Assembly (NCBI GenBank): GCA_037903355.1
Contig: JBAJFE010000023.1
Location: forward strand, 682,001 to 746,000
DNA: 64,000 nt
DNA from: Trichuris trichiura
Lineage: Eukaryota; Nematoda; Enoplea; Trichinellida; Trichuridae
Direction of reading: 5' to 3'
Notes under the pieces: model-generated
Told to the model about the DNA's origin: nothing
The model's database searches: none
Seen by the model: only the letters and a program-made list of their open reading frames with translations
In this document: positions 25,320 through 36,061 of the stretch, piece by piece
How the letters are laid out: each line of letters opens with the position of its first letter
Position numbering within the stretch: position 1 is the stretch's first letter
Position numbers and translations under genes: made by a program

Positions 25320-28244
25320 ATGCGTCACTTGATGGAATGTACAACCATATTGTTGCTGCTTGTTTTGCTAGCAGGTAAGCATTGCTTCATCCTCAACATG
25401 CAGTTTACACCTTTTTTGATACCTGCCTAACGTGTATAACCAAATTCGTACAAACGGAAGTGGATACGAGCTAACATAATTGTAGCAGTTTTAATAACGC
25501 ACCTGAGTGACCTTACGCAAAGTTTACAACATCATTATGCCATATAAGCATAGGCGGCAAGAGCATTATGATAATTCGTTTAGTGGAAAACTCGCAACGA
25601 CCGCGTAAGGCTATTCTACGCTTACTTAATCTTGCTTTACAACAATATTTTGAAAAACATCAGCCTAATTATGCACGACTACGTTTTCGTCAATAACACA
25701 ACGCTGGCTGATCTATGCAAATCTTTTGGGACTTCCCTGTAAAGGCAAAATGTTAAGCTGACTTTGCTGCCCGCGAAAGTCGTACAAACAAAAAGCACTG
25801 AAAGTCTAAAAGGTGCAAAGTGACATCAATTTTTAAAAAAAAAACCACATATGGATTGTCTGTCGGCCTGGTTAACCATCGAAAATGAGGCAACTCAGAA
25901 TGCGTGCAAAATAAGCTGCAAGCGAGAAAGCCACATTACGAGTTCGTACGTTTATTTCAACGGGTAACCGCTTTGCGATGTTGTACTACTAATGGGCTAA
26001 AAATGTTTTGACGCCTACGTTGAATAGGAAACGAGCTTGAGCGGCATAGTTGTTCCAAGTTTTAACGCTCGTTGAATCAAATGGAATTTTTGCTAAAGGA
26101 ATTTAAAAAAATAGAAAACAAGTCCCTTTTGAAAACCGGTATAATGCCATCTACTAAACAAGGGATCAATTACCAACGCGCAGCTGGGACAGCGCCCAAA
26201 AACCTTTCCTGAACATAAACCCGGTCAAAGAAACTATGCCAAGTTATTAATAAGAGCTTTCAGCTTTTAGAAATTAGTCGCATTGTTCGAAGCAGAGCCT
26301 TAGGAAGACAAGCAAAGCTTCGGAAGCGTTCAGCCTTACTGTATATGGCAAATGTCTACTTTTATGGAAAAGCACAAGCATAATAATAGTATAGTAACAT
26401 AAAACTTCTACATGACAGTCCAAAGAGCGTAAAGGAACTTCCATAAACGGGAAAAGATTTACATGGGCTAATCAAAAAATGCAGGCTATCCGCAGAGACA
26501 GAAGCACGCCTTTTAAGGAAATTTTTTACGGCGGCCATAGGCATTCCTAACTAATAAGGTTAAGTTACGCGTAGTCGACTTCAATCTAATTGTAAGTTTT
26601 TTTCTCGACAGGTAAAGCATCGCTGAGCACTTTATCGCCTATCATGGCAAGGACTTGATTTTTTTCAGGTCATCAAAAGACGAGCGGTTTGTACACTCCG
26701 TACGTAGAAGAAAATGGCAGAGTACAAAGGCAACGACATCGCGGACGGTTTTTTTATGCAAATAATACTGACGGTATTTTTCCTTTCTTTCAACAGGGCA
26801 ATAGATGCGGAGAAATGTTCGGAAACGGCAATGGCCCCATTCATAACTTCCTACTTTTCAAAGGAAGAATTGAACTACCAAAAAATGTTCATAACCGATC
26901 TGCTCTTCGGAAGGGAAATGTACCTTCCGCCGGACGACAAGGGCAATGCGCTTCGCGAAATTTGCAAGTAAGAAGTTAACATTACAAAAACAAAAAGAAA
27001 AGAAAATATGCAAATAAGCTACCCGCGCGTCCAGACACTTTTTCATGTAAAAGTTCCGAAAGTAATTGTCTTCTTTTTGGAAAAAAGGGCTTACAAGGAA
27101 TCGATGAACAATTTAGCCAAGTGCCCGCCGACCACTAGAGACTATTACGACAAAAGGCGCTTCGTACTGTTCAACTTTGAGTGTATCGACCATTTCGCAG
27201 GTATGTGCTCCTCAGGTGGATATATAGTTTACGAATATTGCAGCGTTGAGAGATAGGCTTATTTGACATAGTCATCTCTGCGCGCATACACGCATCCTTG
27301 GCTTAAATTATTGAACATGCTTGCAGCATCTAATTCAGTAGCCTCATCTTAATACGAGAATTTCACAGTAACGCAATACAGTGAAACCCATCATATCTGA
27401 ACAGCTGAGGACCGGCGGCAGCGCGGATACAGAGGCTAATGTCGTAGGCTCCATTGGAATAAGTTACTGTTGTTCTCCAACCCCTATAAACGTAGTGAAC
27501 TTGGACCACGTAAGCTTAAGGTACATAACACTTCATATTTAGCATGGTAAAGCACGGTAACAGAGCAAAAAAGCCTACAAAAAGAATAGGCAGCGATGAG
27601 GTAACCTGAACATCTTAATGGCATACGGTAGGTTGACATTTCTCTTATACAGTTCGGGATATAATGGGTTTCGCTGTATTGTAACGCAAAAATGAGCTAA
27701 CTTTGAGCCAAGCATATACGAGAAACTAATTTAAATAATTTTGGAAAGCTTTCGAAAAAAAAACTATTGAAGCAGGGAAGCGGTTTCTTCGCTGCATAGC
27801 TCGTATAATTAATTACGCACAGATATGGCGGCCATCAAAGTGTGCACAATCAATAGTTCTATGAGCGCCGGCAAGCAATGCTCGAAAACGTGTGATCGCC
27901 TTCGACCCATTACAGCGAGGCAAATACAACAGCTTCCCGGAAAGGAGATTCAAAAAATCTTCGATCGCGTCAACATGACCACGCTGTACAACGAAAGTTG
28001 CAGGTAGACAAAGCTGCTTTGAAAAACTAACTTATTCATTCCATCCTTTTGAAGGTTTGTCAGTTGTTTCATTGACTGTTTGACGAAGGCAATGGAAGCG
28101 GGATGCAACAAGAGGTCGGCCGACTTGTACATGCAGGAGTCGCAAATTGCGTTCAAAACTTTGAATCAAATCTACGCGGAATTGGAGATGACCGAAAATG
28201 ACTGGCCAACGCCGTGCAGGGAACTTGCCTCCAAGATAGGCTGA
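25320..28244 (+). CDS. Secreted cysteine-rich protein (12 Cys), nematode type
   Basis: Five exons join in phase: 25320-25374, 26805-26967, 27088-27200, 27823-28003 and 28055-28244 (TGA), giving 233 residues. Exon 1 encodes a classical signal peptide (MRHLMEC then TTILLLLVLLA) and is split in phase 1 by a 1.4-kb intron. The mature part begins near DAEKCSE and has 12 cysteines, an even number that suggests disulphides. Seen motifs: YMQESQIAFKTLNQIYAELE and CPPTTRDYYDKRR. The pattern recalls the nematode T20D4.11-like (DUF19) or CPG4-type extracellular Cys-rich domains, but I cannot choose between them. Exons 2-5 are well supported. Assignment of the signal-peptide exon rests on phase match and sense (LLADAEKC) over a long intron, so it is less certain. 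Confidence 0.75.
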
Positions 28245-29946
28245 GACGCGGACAACATTTTACTGGCCCAAATTATTTACACGAAACGACTGCTCATCTT
28301 TTCAACATATTATCCTTTTTTGATCCCGCTTTGCTCACGCAAACTTAAAATAACAATCACCTCGAATGATATTTCGAATAAGCCAAGCTGTTGGACCACT
28401 TCTCGACAATATACTATCACTAGTAGACATGTTGGATATTTTACTGATTTTAGTTACGAATATGTAACATAATATACGGCGGGTTGAATCGGAGGTAAAT
28501 TAAAAAATCCCTTTGAGCGTATTTCGACTATGCGGCTTCAAAAAAATGTGAAAACGACTTTTGAAAAATATTTTTTAAAAAGTAGGAAGTCACGCTTTCC
28601 GAGGACAAGAAACCATTGTCTTAAAGCATTCTTTTCAATTCTATAAACTCGCAGAACAGCTGAACCTTAGCTTAAGGTTACGCGTGCAACTTTTTCTAGT
28701 TTTAACGTAGTGTAAATGCTTTAAAAAAGTACTCTTTCGGGATAAGACGTATCCGCCTATACTGAGACACGATAAAAGCAGAAGTTACGGCATGCATAAA
28801 TGTCAAGATTCTACGCGGCTCACTGTTCGCGAAATAAATGTAGATTGCTTTCCGGCGAGTATGCCGGCTATTCTCTTCCGTCTTTGCCTAAGCCTAAGCC
28901 AAAACGTAAGCTTTACGTTTAGGCTTAGGCTTACGCAACGGCAAAACAGGATGGCCGGCAACCTATTCAACACCGCAAATGTTTGCTTCAAATTTTAGAA
29001 AAAGACTTAAGGTCAATTTCCCGCTTTACAGTAAACCAAAGCACAAAAGAAAATCAAGTACAGAGTTCAAGGTTCCAATTTCGACTTGATTCGTTACGCA
29101 AATTACAACCTGCTTCACTGTCATCAATGAAACTAATAATCGTTTGCAGTGATGCTTCAACAGGGGACCTCTCGGTTCGAACTCAGCGCAAGAAAAGTTG
29201 AGCGCCGCGTACCACCGCAAAGATTTTTCCCTACAGGCAAAATTAACATTTTTTTTCTAAAAAGTTCACCTCGAAGAAGCTGACAAAAGCGTAAAACGCT
29301 CTTTTGTAAACTTCAGCGCGAAATCGCGAGGAAACTATAGTAAAATTTACGATTAACAGTGTTTTTCATACAAGGAATAATTAGGTAAGACGAAACGCGT
29401 ATTGAAAAAGCGTTAAAAGGCTCAAAGCAATTAAAGAAAAGAAATAAGCAAAGTTGTATGTAAGGAAACAGTTTTCTACTGGAATTACGAGAACTTCAAC
29501 AACATGCACGCTCACCTTTTGTCTTCGCTGTTAGAACCAAATATGACGCTAAACTCTAGCAATAGGCGATGATGAATAATACCAATGCGCAATTTCTTCA
29601 TAAAACCTAAAAACGTTCTACTAAGAAAGCTGTATTAGAGTAAAGCTTTAAAAATTCAACGATTTCACCTTACTTGAATACATCGTCCTTTTTTCAACGC
29701 TGCTAAAGAACAGTATTTTCTAGAAGAATGACAAGACCACGAAAAGCTGAATTATTTTCTAAGTCTAAACATTCGTTGCGTACTATTGAACCTCTTATTG
29801 AAAACAAGCGGAGCCGCTGATGCAACCTTAGTACTTGCGAACACTTTAGCAATACGGTAGTTTTCGAAATTTTAGCTTAGAAAAACTATTCGATTTATTC
29901 AAAGTAGACATAGGCGCGAAACGCAACTTGCTTAATGCAGCTAACT
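28245..29946. other. Intergenic between convergent genes
   Basis: Lies between the 3' ends of the Cys-rich gene and the actin-related gene. It contains a telomere-motif hairpin at 28862-28961 and a sequence TTTATT near 29891 that reads AATAAA on the minus strand, a possible poly(A) signal for the actin-related gene. No gene seen. Confidence 0.6.
28862..28961. repeat. Hairpin with TTAGGC telomere-type arms
   Basis: The left arm runs from GCCGGCTATTCTCTTCCGT into GCCTAAGCCTAAGCC. The right arm runs GGCTTAGGCTTACG into AACAGGATGGCCGGC. Central AACGTAAGCTTTACGTT is itself palindromic. Same family as the hairpin at 8382-8465 and the centres of the larger elements. Confidence 0.85.
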
Positions 29947-32029
29947 CAAAAAGGAGTGGTTTGAATGAACTGCTTTCCATATTCTTCGTACTCTTCCTTG
30001 CTTATCCACAGTTGTTGGAATGTGCCCTTAAATAACAAATCGACAAAACGCAGTATTGCAGTAAGTTTTGTGGACAAGAAGGTTTACCTGAGAAGTTACT
30101 ATTGACGCGCCAACGTAGGCTGCCGTTGTAGATTCAAGAAACGACGGTATATGATGAATTTTGATTCTCGTAAGAAACGAACCAGCATTGTCGGTGGGCT
30201 TTATGGTAATGTCCGGATACCATTGGAGATGAGCACAACTAGTGACCAACTCGTGGAGGAAACGCTTTTGGAAACCCGGAATAAGCGTACACCCGCCGGT
30301 GAGCACCAAATGCTTCAAAAGTACCTAAAATACGGACACGCCTAACCGAAGAAGCCATTTTCAGTGCGGCTAAATTCTACGGGACGAAGCTCTACGTCGG
30401 AACGGTTGACGGTATCCATAGTAACGTCTGTAATGCTTCGCAATGTTAGATCCTTTGCAAGCGACTAAAACAGCGATCGTTCCCCCACAAGCAACTTAGA
30501 AAAAGTCTGAAAGGAAAGCTTACGTCGGCGTAGGATGGTCTGAAGAGCACTTCGGGAATTTTATAATGCTCCGATCGAAAGACGGTCCTCATCGCGTTTG
30601 GAAATTCGTATTCAAATTTTCTCAACTTGTTCGGCGAACTGGCACTTCTATCATTTTCAAAAACGTTCGTCCGTTTGTATACAACCGCACAACAACGTAC
30701 TGCTCTTTAAATGGTTTCTCGAGCAAGCGCAAGCCGGCGTGCTTGAAATCCTCCAGAACCAACTGCAAATTTAAAAAAATTCTATTAGCGCCAAACGGCC
30801 GTTACCGTATAAATGATTTTCAGGTAAGAAACGACAGTGCGCTTTGGAGTGGCAATTGTCCAACCGTACCTTGATTTGGTAGTCGCTGTACGATTGCGTT
30901 ACTTGCGGTAAGTTCAATCGCGCAATCGAACGAGGTGGGCGCAGAAAAAAGAACACTTTGCGAAGAACTTTGTACCGCGGAACAACCTCGCCTCCGTGTT
31001 TTTTTATCAACGTATGACACGACTCGGTTAGCACATCTCCGCCGAGAGGGGTGCGATTAACGGCTAAAAATTGATCTCCTTTCACGCTACGAGCTTGCAA
31101 GCAAACGGGATACTTTTTAAAAGTGGAATTCCATCCATAACGGACACAACAGATGTGCCGCTACTGCCGCAGTCTACGACTAAAGAAGTTGGCTGCTCAT
31201 GCGATATTCTAAACGAGGAAAAGTGAACAAGAGAAAAAAGCAAGCAAACAAGTTGTTCTTACGCTACTAGGGACGCAGTCTTGCCCAAATAAAAGGCGGG
31301 AACGTCGAAAGTTTCGAACATTAACTCGGCTAGTTGTTCTCTCTTCTCTTTGGTATTCCACTGAAAAAAATAGCTTAGGATTTACGTTACAACGAGGCTT
31401 TGGTGTACGATTGGTTCCGTGAAAAAAATTGGCTTCGATTCGTGCTGATTAAGAAAGCAAAACTGGAAGCAGTAACGCATTAACGTTTCGAACATATCCC
31501 AGTCGTAAACTGAAACAAAATGCGTTCCATTTCCGTAAGCAACAACAGCGAACGTACTCATCCCGTCCTCAAGTAAAGGTTTCATCTCTACTTTCTCTCG
31601 CGGGATGCATAAGGAGCTTGGATCAAAAATATACTCGCCCGATCTTCCCCGACATCTTTGGCGAAGGCGAGGAGCGTGATTCAACGTTTGCTGGCCATCG
31701 TCGGCGCTCTCGTAGACGCCGTGACCTTCGAAAAAAATGACAAAAAACAAAATTGACCAAACAAGGCGCATTACGAGGCTCCAATTCTTCATTTGGCAAA
31801 TAGCCAAACACCGACGGTAGATAGTACTTAAACAAACGTGTTTTACGTCTACAAAAAGGCCAAACGAAACTTTTACCTTTGGAAAGCTGTCGCCAGAATA
31901 GCCAAGCCGGAAGGTACTACTTCCAGGATCAAATAGCAACGCATTCACGTCGTCTAAGCAACAAACTTAAATGGCCAACGCAGCGTGACAAACACCGTTA
32001 CCTCCGCTGTAAGCACCAGCAAGCGACAT
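29947..32029 (-). CDS. ACTL6A: BAF53/ACTL6A-type actin-related protein
   Basis: Nuclear actin-related subunit of SWI/SNF (BAF), INO80 and NuA4/TIP60-type chromatin complexes. Thirteen in-phase exons give about 466 residues: 32029-32002, 31953-31877, 31826-31763, 31725-31558, 31509-31409, 31360-31263, 31208-31114, 31063-30870, 30762-30701, 30647-30524, 30452-30381, 30324-30088 and 30026-29947. Aligned motifs: [18 protein letters not shown] (phosphate-1 loop region), [74 protein letters not shown] (adenosine loop) and [19 protein letters not shown] at the C-terminus. These match BAF53 rather than conventional actin. The protein is slightly longer than human ACTL6A (429) because of an insert before FDPSS. 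Most introns are 45-65 bp. The exon 11 donor (CCC|GTAGAA) is weak and chosen from the family alignment. Confidence 0.93.
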
Positions 32030-32700
32030 ATCCCGCTTGTAAAGCGACCAAGTCGGTTAAAAAAGCTGTTTATAAAAAGTTAAAATCAAATTCCGCGTAC
32101 AAACCGCGCCGCTATCGTAACTATGCCAACAAGTCACAAAATCAAAGACGCGCAGGAGCATTTTTTTATCGATGCTATTCATGTACGCAAAATATCCTTT
32201 AAAAGTTCTGCAATACGGTGAAGGCAATTCAAAAATCTCTGCCATACATTGTTTATAAAATACAAAATAAAGCTTAAGCCGAATGGCCATGTAGGCGCGC
32301 TCTGTTAGGTTCGATAGCGAAACAATGCAACGTAGCGTGTCCCATTAGGCGACGCCATTTCAGGGTAAAACCCGCCGGAAAACATGCACGTTGTGGCAAC
32401 GCTGCCGGACAAAAGCAGACCAGTTTGCGAGAAATGGCTTTTTACTTTGATTTTTTTGCCGGTTTGTCCACACCTTTTTTTGCTCGCGTTTCTAATCTCG
32501 CAAGGACCAAAGAAAAATATAAACAGCCGATTTTTGAATGAGAAAATCGGTTGTCTTTGCTGCTGCAAGGGGCTGCGGGCCTTTATGGCATCAAAAAGTA
32601 AAGTTACCTGAAAATCTTTTTGTATTTGTACGTTGCAGCGTTTGTTCAACTCATTGCGGCAAGAAGTTGGCACAATTGCGTTGGCATTAGTTGGGCGGTC
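32030..32700. promoter_or_regulatory. Divergent intergenic region between ACTL6A and PSME3 genes
   Basis: 671 bp separate two start codons on opposite strands, so both promoters must lie here unless untranslated first exons extend further. I see no clear TATA box. A shared bidirectional promoter is inference from the arrangement. Confidence 0.5.
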
Positions 32701-33438
32701 ATGTCGTCAACAAGCAGTTCGATGACCGCCGCTCTTGACGAGTGGAAGACCGATTGGAAAAAATCGACGGAAAAACTGGTTCTGGAGGATTTCCCGAAAA
32801 AAGTGGTCGAAATTAACGAACTCCTGCAAGGCCCGTTGTTTAGCATGTCTCGTCTGGAAGAAGTTCCCGCCGAAATGAACGTGGCGCAATTTATTAACAG
32901 CTCGCTGCCCCAACCTGAAAACAACGACACTGCAGGCGCTCCTTCAAAGAAGACCAAGGTAAATCCCGTCGATGTAGTTGGCTGTATACGCGCTCCAATT
33001 GCTTGCAATCGTATGATCAGCGATTTAACTAATATTGTGAAACCGATTGTCCGAGAGGCTGTTGAAAATGTAAACAAGGTGAAGATGTGGATTCTATTTC
33101 TTATTCCGCGCATCGAAGATGGCAACAATTTCGGCGTACAAATCCAAGAAGACACTTTGGCCGAAGTGCGTACGGTCGAGGCGGAGGCGAGCTCCTGTTT
33201 GGAGCAGATATCCCACTACTTGTACTCGCGTGGTCGTCTAGTTTGCAAATGCGCCAAGTATCCGCATGTCGAAGATTACCAGGAAGGTGTCCGCGATCTG
33301 GACGAAAAGGAATTCTTGAAACTGCGTTTGTTTCTGGTGGAAGTGCGCAATCACTACAGTAGTCTTCATGATATGATTGTTAAAAATTTGGACAAAATCA
33401 AAACTCCGCGCACCGCGCACTCGCAGCATTTGTACTAA
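32701..33438 (+). CDS. PSME3: Proteasome activator complex subunit 3 (PA28gamma/REGgamma)
   Basis: Homoheptameric nuclear cap of the 20S proteasome that promotes ubiquitin-independent degradation. It is a single uninterrupted 245-residue frame (human protein 254). The N-terminal helix region contains LVLEDFPKKVVEINELLQGP. A variable Pro/Ala/Lys-rich linker (PSKKTKVNPVD, near residues 80-90) is where the nuclear signal sits in the family. The conserved C-terminal half has KMWILFLIPRIEDGNNFGVQ (activation loop), IQEDTLAEVRTVEAEASS, CAKYPHVEDYQEGV and LHDMIVKNLDKIKTPR, ending HLY like the human ETLY tail that docks in the proteasome pockets. The start is set at MSSTSSS. The frame is open 27 codons further upstream, but that part is hydrophobic and not family-like. 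An intronless copy among intron-rich neighbours could reflect an old retrocopy or intron loss. Confidence 0.96.
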   Translation: MSSTSSSMTAALDEWKTDWKKSTEKLVLEDFPKKVVEINELLQGPLFSMSRLEEVPAEMNVAQFINSSLPQPENNDTAGAPSKKTKVNPVDVVGCIRAPIACNRMISDLTNIVKPIVREAVENVNKVKMWILFLIPRIEDGNNFGVQIQEDTLAEVRTVEAEASSCLEQISHYLYSRGRLVCKCAKYPHVEDYQEGVRDLDEKEFLKLRLFLVEVRNHYSSLHDMIVKNLDKIKTPRTAHSQHLY

Positions 33439-36061
33439 CGTTCGTCAGTTGCGGACTTATTAAAACGGATGCTTAAGAAATTCGTATTTCCGTTTATTTA
33501 ACAGCTTCAATATCGAACTGGCGCTTATGATATTTTCTCCAGTTGTGCCCGCTTCTTTCCGCCGCAATCGCCCCGTTCAAAAACTATTGCTGCTGTTCGC
33601 CCCTCGGTAAGACCGTGGGATAGTACAACTAACAGTTAGCAGCAAATTACTGTTCCGTTAATGCGTGCTTTTGAAAAACGTTACAATTTGTTGAACTTTT
33701 TATATTCCAAAGCCAAAGCGTTTCTTAAAACTTTTATAACCTTCGTCTTCGGTGCTACTTTGCTCCCGCGCGCTGCAGAAATGCAAATTTATTAATATAC
33801 TCATATACCGTAAGCAGTTTGATTTGCAGGTTCTTACCAGAAACTTTCTTAGTTTTTTTTTGCTTTTTGAAATCTCTGCTTAGAAAAACTTCAAAGAACT
33901 CACGAAACAAGCGTATGTATCCACGCGAGCATTTCGCTTACGACCAAGCCATCAGAAGGAATGCCGCGCCATCGGAAGCAAAGTATTCGGCATGCTTTTA
34001 ATGGAAAGCGATTTGCACGCTGCGTTCAAAGTCAGCTAAGGCGGGCTAATGCTCTTTCCTTGGTAATCATACGTTTCGAATGTAGAGAATAAATACAACG
34101 TGTTAAGGGAGGAGAGTGCGACTTCTATTTCGGCCCTTCTTTGTGAAACATTTCGTTGTGCTTGTGACGCGAGTTCAACAGCTCAAACATCGTTCATTAT
34201 TTCAAATTGCGAACTTTTATTTTCAACAATTATCGAAAGCAGTTCTAAGCAGTTGTTTTTGCCTCATATTTTTTTGCCTGCATTATTCCCGCTCACGTTT
34301 TTCCAAATCTTTCTCTACAAAGAAAATTGTTTTGTGAAGCTCTAAAATTGCGCAGTTTTTTGAAATTCAGACCTTTCCAGCAGGCACCGTAAGAGTACTG
34401 TAGGTAGAACTAAACTCAGGTTAATGTTAGCCAACTAGACGCAGGCAGCCTAAGATTAAGCTTGAACCAGTCCGTACCTTAGACGTGACTGCTTGAACTG
34501 ATTGAACTTAATTTATTTCTTATTGACAGTATTCACAAAGCGTCTAATAGAAAAGATTTCAAAATTCTTTTCCTATAAATTTGTGCCGCAAGTAGCGCAT
34601 ATTTAAGTCGCGATAATAAGAGATCAGTGACAAGCTGTTTACCGAAAGAAAAATTGCAAAATCTCAGTTGCTTCAGTTCACTCCCACGGCGTACTTATGA
34701 CGCAACACTAAAAGGAGAAAAGTGGACACCTTCAAAAGTTGGCAGGTTTGCTTAAGGCCGCAAAAAATCATTTTTAATAACTGAAGTTTTACAGTTTTTT
34801 ATGTCTGCCGCGAATCTGTCTGTTCAAAGTTAATTTGGGGGCTGCGTCTACAGTAAGACAGACATTTGACGCGGTTTATACAGCAAACCTGCAGGGCAAA
34901 ACGTCTTTTGACTTAGTTGGCTTTACTGGTCCCTACTACAGCCGCTGTTGCATAATTAATAAAAGTCAAACTGGCTTAGGTGCGCTGGTGCTTCATAAGC
35001 CGGACACCTGAAAATCTTTCTCTTTTTTTAAAATTTCCAGTGGTTCAACTGCTTTTAAAACGCCTAGATTTTTCCAGCTTTGATAAAATGCTTCGTGTAC
35101 GACGTCTTTTGAATTTGTCACCTGTTGTATTAAAAAACAAAATAGTTTAATTTTCAGTTGTAAATTTCGAAAACTACAAGCTTAGGGGGTTGAAAACTTG
35201 GTGTCTTGGTACGGGACCATATATTTTCATAATGAAAAAACTTCATTACGGATCGATTCCTGTTTATGTATATAAAAGAGACTCCGGAGCTTTCGGGTGT
35301 CGAATGACCCGAAAGCTCCGGAGTCTCTTTTATATACATAAACGGGAACCGATCCGTAATAAAGTTTTTTCATTATGAAAAGCTTAGGGGGTTAACAATA
35401 ATCGGAAACTATTAAACATTGCGGCGAAACTTTTGGTTGTTCTAATGTTGATTGCCAAGGGGCTGTTCGGAAAGCGGAAAACCAACTGATCTGCAGGTAT
35501 CATACCTCTTGTCTTAAAAATTCTAAAATTTCAATAGCAAAAATTTTGTTATTGGGCTGTATACTTTCACCAACGCAATTTCCGTAAATAAAAAAGCAGT
35601 GTGCAGTTTTAAAAAATCACTAAAACAAAAGTGCAAAGTGAAGGGTGAGCTTTACGGAGTTTACGTTTACAAAACCGCCTGCGACCGCAGTTCAAACACA
35701 AAATGACAATAGCGGTAAACAAAGGGGCAAAATGTTAACAACAAGTAGCTTATTAAACATTCCAACGGTCATATACTTTATTCGTTTGCGTTATTAAAAT
35801 AAAACTTGAAGTTTTTAGGTTTACGACTCATTCGGGCAATTGAGTTTAAATAATCAACTTACTGTAGTTCTTCGGCCGCTGTTTGACGCCAATGCCTTAA
35901 AAGGTCCACTTAAAGTTTTCGCTTTAAACCAAAGCTGTGTAATTTTTCCATTGCCGATGGCAGCACTTTAAAATCCCGTTTTCTTCATCACATTGGTAAA
36001 CACTGTCTTAGGCTGCGTTCACTCTGCGCTCAGCTTGTTCGCGGTTTAATAACAGTGCGAC
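33439..36061. other. Intergenic, no gene recognised
   Basis: AT-rich, with short frames only. It holds the foldback at 35178-35393 and an ATGCAAAT at 33781. The last few hundred bases should include the promoter of the cotransporter gene. Confidence 0.6.
35178..35393. mobile_element. Foldback element flanked by 14-bp direct repeats
   Basis: Arms of about 72 bp at roughly 35226-35299 and 35306-35379 are almost perfectly complementary. The hairpin tip is GACTCCGGAGCTTTCGGGT. AAGCTTAGGGGGTT occurs directly at 35178-35191 and 35380-35393, flanking the element like a target-site duplication. A left extension contains CTTGGTACGGGACCATATAT, related to sequence at 42.17 kb. No coding capacity. Confidence 0.85.

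Noticed and set aside
29160..29200. GGTTCGAACTC resembling a tRNA B-box
   Set aside because: No matching A-box upstream and the flanks do not form a T-stem.
31382..31948. Continuous 188-codon frame through the actin-related gene
   Set aside because: It reads through small introns that happen to be open. The spliced model aligns with BAF53, while the read-through segments do not.
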